This document shows, piece after piece, positions 55,480-64,000 of a DNA stretch of 64,000 nt. This DNA is from Ahaetulla prasina (lineage: Eukaryota; Chordata; Lepidosauria; Squamata; Colubridae): contig NC_080548.1 in assembly GCF_028640845.1 (NCBI RefSeq), positions 14,044,814 to 14,108,813 of the forward strand. The letters are read 5' to 3'. Made by a program: the position numbers and the translations under genes. The notes beneath the pieces were generated by a model. The model was not told the origin of the DNA. It searched no databases and saw only the letters and a list, made by a program, of their open reading frames with translations. Each line of letters opens with the position of its first letter. Position 1 is the first letter of the stretch.

Positions 55480-56740
55480 TCTACACTGCAAGAACATATG
55501 GACTACAAATCTCGATCAGGGCAAAGCAAAAGACACAATTTACATAGACTTCTGTAAAGCCTTTGATTCAGTGGTACATGACAAACTACTTCTAAAACTA
55601 AAATCCTATGGCATCTCCGGACCCCTACATAATTGGATAGCTGCATTTCTGTCAAACAGACAACAAATGGTCAAAACAGGTCAAAATCAAATCCTGCACC
55701 TGTTAATAGCGGTGTCCCCCAAGGAAGTATTCTAGGACCAACACTCTTCATACTATACATAAATGACCTTTGTGATCATATTATAAGCAACTGTGTTCTC
55801 TTCGCCAATGATGTAAAAATATTTAACACCAGACAATGCTGGTACCCTTTAAAAAGACCTTGACTTTGTGTCGGAATGGTCAAACAATTGGCAACTCCAA
55901 ATCAACAAATGCTGTTTTACACATTGGCAAAAAGAACCAGAACACAAAATACAAGCTGAGTGGACATGACCTTGTAGATGATTCTCACTCTGTCAAGTGA
56001 GTACTCATATCTAATGATCCAAGTGCCAAAGCCCACTGTAACAACATCACCAAAAAGTCATTAAGAGTTGTAAACCTAATCTTGCGTAGCTTCTTCTCCG
56101 GTAATATCACACTACTAACCAGAGCATACAAAACATTTGCTAGACCAATTCTCGAATAGAGCTCATCTGTCTGAAACCCACAATACATATCGGACATTAA
56201 TACAATTGAATGTGTTCAGAAATATTTCACAAGAAGAGTCCTCCACTCCTCTGCTCGCAACAAAATATCTCATGCCACCAGACTTGAAATTCTGGGCTTA
56301 GAAAACTTAGAACTACGCCGCCTTCGGTATGATCTAAGCGTAGCTCATAAAATCATCTGCTACAATGTCCTTCCTGTCAATGACTACTTCAGCTTCAACC
56401 ACAACAATACACGAGCACACAATAGATACAAACTTAAAGTGAACTGCTCCAAACTCGATTGCAGAAAATACGACTTCAGCAACAGAGTGGTCAATGCCTG
56501 GAATGCACTACCTGACTCTGTGGTTTCATCCCCAAACCCCTAAAACTTTAGCCTAAGACTGTCTACTGTTGACCTCACCCCATTCCTAAGAGGTCTGTAA
56601 GGGGCGTGCATAAGAGCACCAGCGTGCCTACCCTCCCTGTCCTAATGTTCCCTCTATTTGTATCTATTTCATGTATCCAATCCGTTTATTCTTATTACCT
56701 AATATGTTCTTGACAAATAAATAAAATAAACAAAAAAATA
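55480..56740 (+). pseudogene. CR1-type LINE (second family), decayed reverse transcriptase
   Basis: RT signatures appear in broken frames: FCKAFDSVVHDKLLLKL, GVPQGSILGPTLFILYINDL, and FAND in place of the catalytic F/Y-ADD. Then DYFSFNHNNTRAHNRYK and NAWNALPDSVVSS, and the tail GGGGCGTGCATAAGAGC with AATAAATAAA. Several stops and the lost Asp show it is inactive. It is the longest member of the family whose 3' ends lie at 7738, 14820, 21435, 26222 and 54721. Confidence 0.82.
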
Positions 56741-57390
56741 AATAATTATAACCTTCTACCTTGCTTCTGGTCGTCTCTTTACATTCATCTTTCCCAGCAC
56801 TTGAGCCTGCCGAGAGGTGGGTCTTCACATCATGTATCCTAAATAAGTAAATTTGAACCTGGAGTGAGCCCTTTGGGTGGTGAATCAAGATCACATGAAG
56901 CATTAGTACCACTTTATAAAACCCTAGCAAGACCACATCTGGAATATTGCAATCAATTTTGGTTACCATACTACCAAAAAAGATGTTAAGACTTTGTAAA
57001 AAGTTCAGAAAAGAGCAACTAAAGTGATCAAAGAGGCCTGGAGACTAAAACATATGAAGAACAGCTGCAGGATTTGGGTTTGGCTAGTCTAGAGAAAAGA
57101 ATTAGGGGCAACATTATTATAGCAGTATTCCAGTATTTGAGGGGCTGCCATAAAGAGGAGGAGGGGGTCAAATTAGTCTCCAAACAAAGCACCAGATGGC
57201 AGGACCAGAAATAATTATTGGAAACTAATCAAAGAGAAGCAACTTGGAATTAAGGAGAAACTTCCTAACTGTAAGGACAATTAACCAGGGGAACAGCTTT
57301 GCCATCGGAAGTTGTCAGCGTGACTCCATCACTGGAGGTTTTTAAGAAGAGACTGGATAGTCACTTATCTGAAATGATATAGATTCTCCT

Positions 57391-57874
57391 CAGTGATGGA
57401 ATTCATTTTTTTTTACAACCGGTTCTATGGGCATGGCTTGGTAGGCGTGGCAAGGGAAGGATACTGGAAAATCCCCATTCCCTCTACACTTCTGGGGGAA
57501 GGATATTGCAAAATCTCCATTCCCATCCCACTCTGGGGCCAGCCAGAAGTGGTATTTGCTGGTTCTCTGAACTACTCAAATTTTCTGCTACCGCTTCTCC
57601 AGAATAGAGGTGGGTTTCAGCAGGTTCTGACCAGTTCTGGAGAACCGGTAGCAGAAATTTTGAGTAGTTTGGAGAACCAGTAGTAAAAATTCTGACTGGT
57701 CCTGCCCCCAACTATTCACTGCCTCCTGACGGGAGGAAATCGGGATTTTGCAGTAACCTTCCCCTGCCACGCCCACCAAGCCACGCCCACCAAGCCATGC
57801 CACACCCACAGAACCGGTAGTAAAAAAATTTGAAACCCACCACTGCTCCAGAACCTGCTGAACCAGCACCCCTG
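57391..57874 (+). mobile_element. hAT-type MITE, family A (outer of nested pair)
   Basis: CAGTGATGGAATTC to CCAGCACCCCTG. Flanks ATTCTCCT and GTTCTCCT match 7/8. Interrupted at 57605-57845. Confidence 0.9.
57605..57845 (-). mobile_element. hAT-type MITE, family A (inner of nested pair)
   Basis: TAGAGGTGGGTTTCAGC to AAACCCACCACTG. Perfect duplication CTCCAGAA (57597-57604, 57846-57853). The target lies within a member of the same family. Confidence 0.93.
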
Positions 57875-58139
57875 GTTCTCCTGCTCGAGCAGAGGGCTAG
57901 ACTAGAAGACCTCTTGAGGCCCCTTCCAGCTCATTCTATTCTATTTGTCTGATACAAACTGTAAACTGTTGCTCCCCCCCCCAAAAAAAACCCCAACAAG
58001 GTTAGCAACCCATTCCATCTGGGAGGCTGAGGCTTGATCCAAAGTAATTAAACCCCGGACTGACTTCTCAGCGGCCCTCCGGAGTTTGAGACCAGAATTC
58101 CTCCCACCCACCCCGGAGAGAGAGAAGCCTTTGCACCGA

Positions 58140-58640
58140 ACGCGGCCCTCCAGTTTCAACCACGTGGACCAGCATCCCGGACGGGCGCGGCAGGAAGAGC
58201 CAATGAGCATCCTTCCCTCTCCCACTTGGAACCTTCGGTGAAGAAAGAGTCAGGCGGAGGCCACGCCCTTCGAGGGGGCCGGGGACGAATCAGGAGAGAG
58301 CGGGGCGTGGCCGGGTGGAATGTTGTGAAGGTGGAAGTGGAACGCTGCGCGTTGAGCTGCGAAGGCGGGCGAGGAGGCAGAGCGGCGATGGAGCGCGAGA
58401 GCCGGACAGGCGACGCGCAATGCCCGTGATTGACGGCCGCCGGAGAGACAGGACGGCGGCGAAGGTGGATGGTTGCGGCTTGCAAACCAGGATATTGACG
58501 GTTGCAAGGAAGCCGGGCGGCGCGGATAATGCGGAATGTAATGGACTGAGAAGGCAGGCAGGCAGGCAGGGCGAAAGGGAAAGCTTTTCAGGTGCGCTAA
58601 GGGCACTGCGGTGCCGTTGCCCTGCGATTCCCGCCGGATT
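58140..58640 (+). promoter_or_regulatory. CpG-rich probable promoter of the EXT1-like gene
   Basis: This is the only CpG-dense, non-repetitive stretch in the window. Visible sites are a CCACGTGG E-box at 58160-58167, a CCAAT box at 58200-58204 and GC-box-like GGGGCGTGG at 58302-58310; no TATA box is evident. It lies 1.3-1.8 kb upstream of the start codon with no other exon candidate between. Long ORFs on both strands here follow from GC richness and are not annotated. Confidence 0.6.
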
Positions 58641-59978
58641 GATTCCCTCTTCTCGGGCTAAATGAAGTCTCGGAGCCTCGGAAGAATCGGATGACCCAAA
58701 AGGACAAGCATCAAAGCGCGGAAAGCACCAGTTTTGCGGCCAAAGAGAGAAAAGTGATAGGCGGGTTGGGGTGGGCGGGTGGGGAAAAGGGGGGAAAAAA
58801 AGAAGAGGAGGATAATTAAAAACCTTCCTCCCCCCACTCCTCGGACCAGAAATAACTTCGGTTTGAGAAAAAGGTGGGTGCCTTCCAGGAAGTGTGTTGA
58901 GCGAATTAACTGGGTCCCCCCAAAAAGAAGCGAAGGTGATGGGGAAAAAATAAAAAAGCAACCGGGAAGGTTGCAAGGCTTCTGGGAAGGTTGAGAGTTA
59001 AAACTTGTTGAAAGTCCTATCTTCAAAGAATAAGTTATATTAATAAAACAAAGGAAAACCGCAAAACAAAAAAAGAGAAGAAAAGCTTGGCTTGGCTTGA
59101 AGATTATTGGTGGATGAAGATTTGAGTTTATTTCTTCGGGAGCAGAGACATGTCTCATCGGAAAGCAGGCAGTGCCAAGAATCTGAGAAATTTGGGACTG
59201 CAAGTGTCCCTTTGCCTTTTTTCAAGAGCGGAAGACAGTCACTGGGTTCATCTGTCCTTTTAAAGCAGAAAAAGTAGGATTCAAACCAATTTTCTGAGTG
59301 GAAGAAAGGTAGATTCTCCATTAAGGATCTTTTAAGGGATTTAGCATCCCGTGAGACTTTTATCTGTTACTTGTTGGTTGGTCTGATCGTCCCCAAGAGG
59401 TGTGTGATAAGGGAATAGGGCTGGGCCAGGCCAGGCCAGGCCAAATCAGATAGCAGAACAAAAAAAAACCCCAATACAGTCACAAACTGGAAGGGTGAGT
59501 TGATAAAATGAGACAGATTTTTTTTTTTTTAATCCTCAGGGGAAAAAGATAGGGCAGTCACCCAAGATTTAAAAAGAAAAACACCAGGAAGTAGTAAAGA
59601 GGGGGGGAAAAACCCCGTAATCAAACTCAGGCTGTTTACCCAGCCTGAAATAAATATGGAGTGAAGGTTATATAGATGATAAAAGACGGGTGGTTCAGAA
59701 CCACACTGAATAGAAGCCACCAAATCAACTCTTAACGAGTAAAACGGTGGCGTGGTGAATTTCAAAGCTAGGGTCTATCTTAAAATGGGGAGGGAAATTG
59801 GACCCTTAGAAATTGCCGTCTGCTGCATTCTAGACGCCCATTTCTGAGGTCTGAGCTGCGGTTTCTCTCCAACGAATTCAATTCCCCCTTGTGCCTGAAT
59901 AATTCACTTTCTGGATTGCTGTATTGATCCGATTGATTTCCTTTCTAAGTAAGGATTTGGTGGGTTCTGCATGAACCC
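58641..59978 (+). other. Probable 5' UTR / exon 1 leader of the EXT1-like gene
   Basis: The stretch is free of recognised repeats, unlike nearly everything else in the window, and runs from the CpG-rich segment to the start codon. It holds A-rich and G-rich tracts and several short upstream ORFs. EXT1 genes have a long leader in exon 1, so continuous transcription is plausible, but a short 5' intron cannot be excluded. Confidence 0.4.
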
Positions 59979-60009
59979 ATGCAGGCCAAGAAAAAATACC
60001 TGTTTGTGA
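59971..60009 (+). other. Short upstream ORF overlapping the EXT1-like start
   Basis: An ATG eight bases before the main start opens a 12-residue frame (plus stop) that overlaps the main coding sequence in another frame. Both ATGs have a pyrimidine at -3, so initiation may be shared by leaky scanning. Whether it affects translation is inference. Confidence 0.4.
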
Positions 60010-60916
60010 CTCTCTTGGCCACGTGGCTTCTGCTTGTTTTGTTTGGAGGAGACCAAATAAGACACTTTCCCCTTTTCTCCAGCAAAAAAGCTGAAGTCTT
60101 AAAGGCCTGGCCTCGGTGGGCCGACGAGATTCTTCTCAAGAACTTTGCAGATTCTGAGGAGCTCCAGAGCAATGAAAGGGGCCACAGTGATGAATCTCCC
60201 CAAAGCCGGCAGCAGTTGAAGTTGAGTGTTTACAAGAACAGCAGGTGCCGTATGGAGACTTGCTTTGATTTTTCTAAATGTAGGGAACACGGGTTCAAAG
60301 TCTTTGTTTACCCCCTGGAAGGAGGGGATCCTGTATCCGAAAGTTACCTCAAAATCATCCACTCCCTTGAAGGGTCGCGTTATTACACCTCCAATCCCGA
60401 GGAAGCCTGCCTGTTCGTTCTAAACATCGACACCTTGGATAGGGACCATCTCTCCATACAATATGTCCATAACATCAACGAAAAAATCCAAGGTTTCCGG
60501 CTTTGGAATGACGGACAAAACCACCTCATATTTAACCTGTATTCTGGCACGTGGCCTAATTACACCGAAGACTTGGGCTTTGACATTGGACAGGCTATCC
60601 TGGCCAAAGCCAGTTTTTATGTCGAGAACTTTCGGCCTGGTTTTGATATCTCCATCCCTTTGTTTTCGAAGGAGCATCCTCAGAAAGGTGGGGAAAGAGG
60701 CTGGTTATACAAGACTTCTCTCCCACCCAAGAAAAAGTATCTCTTGGTTTTTAAAGGGAAGAGATACCTGACTGGCATTGGTTCCGACACCAGGAATGCT
60801 CTCCGCCACATCCATAATGGTAAAGATATTATTTCTCTGACCACATGTAAGCATGGGAAAGACTGGGAGAAGCACAAGGACAAGCGATGTGACAAAGATA
60901 ATATTGAGTATGAAAA
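59979..60916 (+). CDS. EXT1-like exostosin, first coding exon (312 codons + 2 nt)
   Basis: This exon encodes the N-terminal half of an exostosin-1-type glycosyltransferase, a Golgi/ER type II membrane enzyme of heparan sulfate chain polymerisation (EXT1 works with EXT2). Seen: an MQAKKK start as in EXT1, a signal-anchor helix at residues 7-24, a variable stem at 25-88, then the GT47 exostosin domain from about residue 103. Conserved EXT1 blocks include CRMETCFDF (90-98), DTLDRD (151-156), [12 protein letters not shown] (181-192), FDIGQA (201-206), [17 protein letters not shown] (259-275) and TTCKHGKDW (288-296). An N-glycosylation sequon NYT lies at 194-196, where human EXT1, as I recall it, has DYT. 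The frame reaches a stop at 60918, but a GTAAGT donor at 60917 ends the exon two bases into codon 313. The remaining exons (rest of GT47 and the GT64 domain) lie beyond the window. The stem and many domain residues differ from EXT1, which is very conserved in tetrapods, so I favour a paralogue (ext1c-like) over EXT1 itself. Confidence 0.9.
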
Positions 60917-60922
60917 GTAAGT
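60917..60922 (+). other. Splice donor of the EXT1-like exon
   Basis: GTAAGT directly follows codon 312 plus two bases. Without splicing the frame would stop one codon later. The phase (two bases of a split codon) equals that recalled for human EXT1 exon 1 (coding position 962), which supports a true exon end. Confidence 0.85.
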
Positions 60923-61344
60923 CAACACTTTTTCCTCTCCAAAACGCCTCATGAAAGTGAGGCACTTCGTGAAGCACTCAATTTTGACTATCGTTCATTA
61001 TTGTTTAATTGACTCTGCCCCCAAGTTATAACGGCATAGGGTGCAGTTTTCAGCCTCAGGTATTGTAATGTTTAGGATAAGCTCAGATGGGTTTCTAATC
61101 ACTTTAGTTGTTAGGTTATAGAAATTGGAGGAATCGGCACCTTTTAAAAAATGCAAATGCTACAGAGATTCTACAGTTTAAAACTGGGATATATGTGGAA
61201 AACCTTGTTTGTTTTATGCCCCTTATGTAAGTTGGATTTGTTTGCTCAAACTAATAGGGCTAAATTGTCCTAGTCTTTTTCACTTTCAGAATAGGCCTGG
61301 AAAATGTCAAATGAAAAGTGGCTTTCAGAGTATGTAGAATATTT

Positions 61345-61560
61345 CTCTCTGAATAGTGAATCATAGGACTAGAAGGGGCCTTGGGGGTCTTCTAGTGACC
61401 CAGTGTTTCTCAGCCTTGGCAACTTTAAGATATATGGATCTCAACACCCAGAATTCCCCAGCCAGCCAAGATGGGAAATTTTGGGAGTTGAAATACACAC
61501 ATCTTAAATTTGCCAAGGTTGAGAAACACTATTCTAGTCAAATCCCTTGTCCATGTCAGG
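61345..61560 (-). mobile_element. CR1 3' scrap with fold-back element
   Basis: GAAGGGGCCTTGGGGGTCTT is a CR1 3' end. A diverged fold-back element (61401-61531, CAGTGTTTCTCAGCC to GGTTGAGAAACAC) interrupts it. Confidence 0.75.
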
Positions 61561-62618
61561 AGTCTTTATAATGTACTATATGGAACAAACCTGTTCTTGT
61601 CCAGGATGGTATAAGGACTCCTGCCTTTGAAGTTGTTGAAGTCCATTTTTGTAGTTTATTCTAGACACCAAGACACAAGAAATTAATTTCTTCTCCTCCC
61701 CCCCATTTCTGAGATTTGATGCCTCCATATTTCTGCATTCAAATGTTGGTTTTTCTCAGTATTTCACATGATTTGTAGGGCTGAAGCAATATGCATTGTC
61801 TTCTGTGGTATCTAAACTAAACTAAAGGTCAGTGGAGACAGCTAAGCAAATCATTGCTTTTGTTTTATCTCTTGGGTTTCCTAACAACTAAGTTTGAAGA
61901 CTTCTGTGTGACTTTTAAGCTTGCACGGGACATTTACAGCACTGTAATAAAAGGGTTGTGTTAGATGCATACATTAGTGTTTCACGCTCAGTTCTGGAGG
62001 CAACAGTTGGTTTATAATCTTTCACTAATCTGCATATTTGATTTATTGAAATTGACGTACCTTGCAAATTATTTTCCGAAGGGAGGAGAATGTTGCTCAC
62101 AATTCATTGGTTCTTTTATGTGGACATGTTTAACCTTCCCCTGATTTTTCTTGAAGAGTCTCTTCTTTTCAGTTTTTAAAGAAATATTTATCCAGTTTTC
62201 AAAGGTACAGTGGTACAGTGGCATTGGACTTCTATTTATCATTGTGTGTCTTCAGAAATTCATTTTTTTTTCAGTAAGGGTATTTTTAAAATTTATTCGT
62301 TTGCTTTTCGCTTTTATTTATTGTGTATAAATAACTCAAGGCTGCAGACATACCTTTTCTCATATTTTCCCCACAACAACAACAACCTGTGAGGTGGTTT
62401 GGGCGGAAATATTGTGACTGGCCCAAAGTCACCCAGCCAATTTTTCATGCCTAAGGTGAGGGAATTTGTTGATTAAGTTAGGGCACAAATCTGTTGACAA
62501 TGTTATAAGTAAATCCACCCTGCCTTAACCCTTGGGTATAGGCTGAACCTGAGTACATAAATACGTGCAAGATATTTGTGTAAAAGGTTGGTCATCATGT
62601 CTAGGATAGTGATGAAAC

Positions 62619-62871
62619 CAGTGGTGGGTTTCAAATTTTTTTACTACTGGTTCTGTGGGTGTGGCTTGGTGGGTGTGGCATATCTTGGTGGGCGTGGCGG
62701 GGGAAGGTCACTGCAAAATCCCCATTTCCTCCCGATCAGCTGGGACTTGGGAGGCAGAGAATAGATGGGGGCGGGGCCAGTCAGAATTTTTACTACCGGT
62801 TCTCCAAACTACTCAAAATTTCCACTATTGGTTCTCCAGAACTGGTCAGAACCTGTTGAAACCCAACTCTG
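62619..62871 (+). mobile_element. hAT-type MITE, family A, in intron 1
   Basis: CAGTGGTGGGTTTC to AACCCAACTCTG. Perfect duplication GATGAAAC (62611-62618, 62872-62879). Confidence 0.94.
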
Positions 62872-63379
62872 GATGAAACACATATCTCATATTTTTAAAG
62901 AATGTTTACACAGGGCAAATAGATTATTTTTGATCGATAAGGAAAAATCTGCAAGGGTCCTTCCGTGTCACCTTTTTCTATTTTTTCTAGATGAAATATA
63001 GGACAATAAATTGCATAAAATAACACACTCTTAAGATTCTGCTTTAGAAATATTTCTTACACCTTTTTTTGCTGCTTAATCCCATAAAATAAAGGGATGT
63101 TATATCAGCATGGCTTTAAGTTCTGAGCATTTGATTGTTATTTTTTTCTCATTTGTCAGTCAGTCCTATAAATGCATCATCTTCTGGCAAACAGAGAGGG
63201 ATTTCAAGTGACAAGAAAAGCAAATTGTTGTGATGCAAAGACAATTGTTCCCTGGCTTTATTATACTGTATATAAGTTTTCCCCATATGCTTCCTCCACA
63301 TCCTTCAACATTTCATTATTTGTTTAAACTCCACCTTCAAAATTTGTATAAATAGCTCCAAGGTGACTAATAGTCTTTC

Positions 63380-63600
63380 CTCCTCCTATTTTTCCCTTTA
63401 CAACAACCCTGTGAGGTGGTTGTGCTAAGAGACAGTGATTGGCCCAAAGTCCCACATGCCTAAGGCGGGACTAGAATTTACAGTCTTCTGGTGATTGGCC
63501 CAAAGTCACACTGCAGACTTTCTTGGCTAAGGTAGGACTAGAACTCACTTGTCTCCTGGTTTCTAGCCTGGTGACTTTCTGGCCACCAGTTTACCATAGA
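63380..63600 (-). repeat. MIR-like SINE, duplicated block
   Basis: AACCCTGTGAGGTGGTTGTG and two GTGATTGGCCCAAAGTC blocks, ending TTCTAGCCTGGTGACTTTC. Confidence 0.65.
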
Positions 63601-63699
63601 CATTAGTATGTGTACCTGTATATCTGTGCCACCATTATTATGAAGTTCTCAAATAATATCTTTTCAAATAATGAAGTTCTCAAATAATATCAAATATTA

Positions 63700-63850
63700 T
63701 TTGAAAAGAAAATAATATCTTTTCTTTTATGTACTCTGAGGGCATATGCACCAAGACAGATTCCTTATCCAATCACACTTGGCCAATAAAAATTCTATTC
63801 TACTCTACTCTGCTCTGCTCTGCTCTGCTCTACTCTACTCTATTCTATAT
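63700..63850 (+). mobile_element. L3-type LINE 3' end with mixed pentanucleotide tail
   Basis: TCTTTTCTTTTATGTACTCT to ATCCAATCACACTTGGCC, then a tail that shifts from ATTCT to ACTCT and GCTCT units (63798-63846). Confidence 0.85.
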
Positions 63851-64000
63851 TTCTGTACTTCAAGGAACAAGTATCTGATTTTTCGTCCTTGAGTGATATT
63901 TATGAAGGAACTTCTGGATTTATTACGAATTGTGAAAACAAATTTTTCAACATATAGGTCACTTTTCAGGCCCAGTGCATGTGGTATTCCCCCAAACTTA

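Larger units (their letters stand above)
56900..57940 (+). mobile_element. CR1 LINE 3' end with nested MITEs
   Basis: ACCACTTTATAAAACCCTAG to GATTCTCCT, then after the insertion GTTCTCCTGCTCGAGCAGAG and the 3' end with a short ATTCT run (57930-57945). Confidence 0.85.
60917..64000 (+). other. Intron 1 (5' part) of the EXT1-like gene
   Basis: No further exon is visible before the window end. EXT1 intron 1 is very long in vertebrates, so this is expected. It contains a CR1 fragment with fold-back sequence (61345-61560), SINE remnants (62370-62480, 63380-63600), a hAT MITE (62619-62871) and an L3-type LINE end (63700-63850). Confidence 0.7.

Noticed and set aside
58421..58665. Plus-strand frame starting MPVIDGRRR in the probable leader
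   Set aside because: Could be an upstream ORF, but composition is that of CpG-island sequence and nothing shows it is translated.
58250..58976. Minus-strand frames of 118 and 228 codons over the CpG-rich segment
   Set aside because: GC-rich sequence lacks stops in several frames at once; low-complexity Pro/Ser content and no recognised motif.
59941..59949. Possible splice acceptor (pyrimidine stretch ending TTTCTAAG) just before the start codon
   Set aside because: Pyrimidine tract is short and EXT1 genes are not known to me to have an intron there; left as an open alternative for the leader.

Overview
The window is vertebrate nuclear DNA, most likely from an advanced (colubroid) snake. The evidence is the repeat content: one full-length Sauria SINE, BovB LINE 3' ends, CR1/L3-type LINE ends that run into ATTCT-type pentanucleotide arrays (a snake hallmark), a long GATA/CTAT array and a SPIN-type hAT element. 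The species assignment is an inference, since no marker gene is present.

Only one host coding exon is supported: 59979-60916 (+), the first coding exon of an exostosin-1 (EXT1)-like heparan sulfate glycosyltransferase. It ends at a GTAAGT donor in the same codon phase I recall for human EXT1 exon 1. Its protein is much more divergent than a normal tetrapod EXT1 should be, so it is probably an EXT1 paralogue (ext1c-like). A CpG-rich, CCAAT/E-box/GC-box-bearing segment at about 58140-58640 is the likely promoter. The stretch 58641-59978 is probably 5' UTR, and 60917-64000 is the start of intron 1.

The other ~57 kb (1-57940) is intergenic and built from nested transposons. They include hAT-type MITEs (several families, many with perfect or 7/8 8-bp target duplications), short fold-back hAT elements that form near-perfect 107-135 bp palindromes, Tc/mariner (Tigger-like) MITEs with TA duplications, and CR1, L3-type, L2-type, L1 and BovB LINE fragments. 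There are also at least three SINE families and six solo LTRs. Nesting gives relative ages: MITE in MITE in CR1 (56900-57940), LINE in MITE in SINE (37061-37793), LTR in MITE (40729-41558), LTR plus SINE plus LINE in a Tigger-like element (9287-10999), L2 in CR1 (48676-50745).

The points most worth following are the EXT1-like paralogue, an open reading frame kept in the same phase from nucleotide 2 of five related LTRs, fold-back MITEs with an empty-site comparison inside the window, minisatellite growth inside MITEs, and a SPIN-type element with a triplicated interior. All matches to known families are from memory; no database was consulted.
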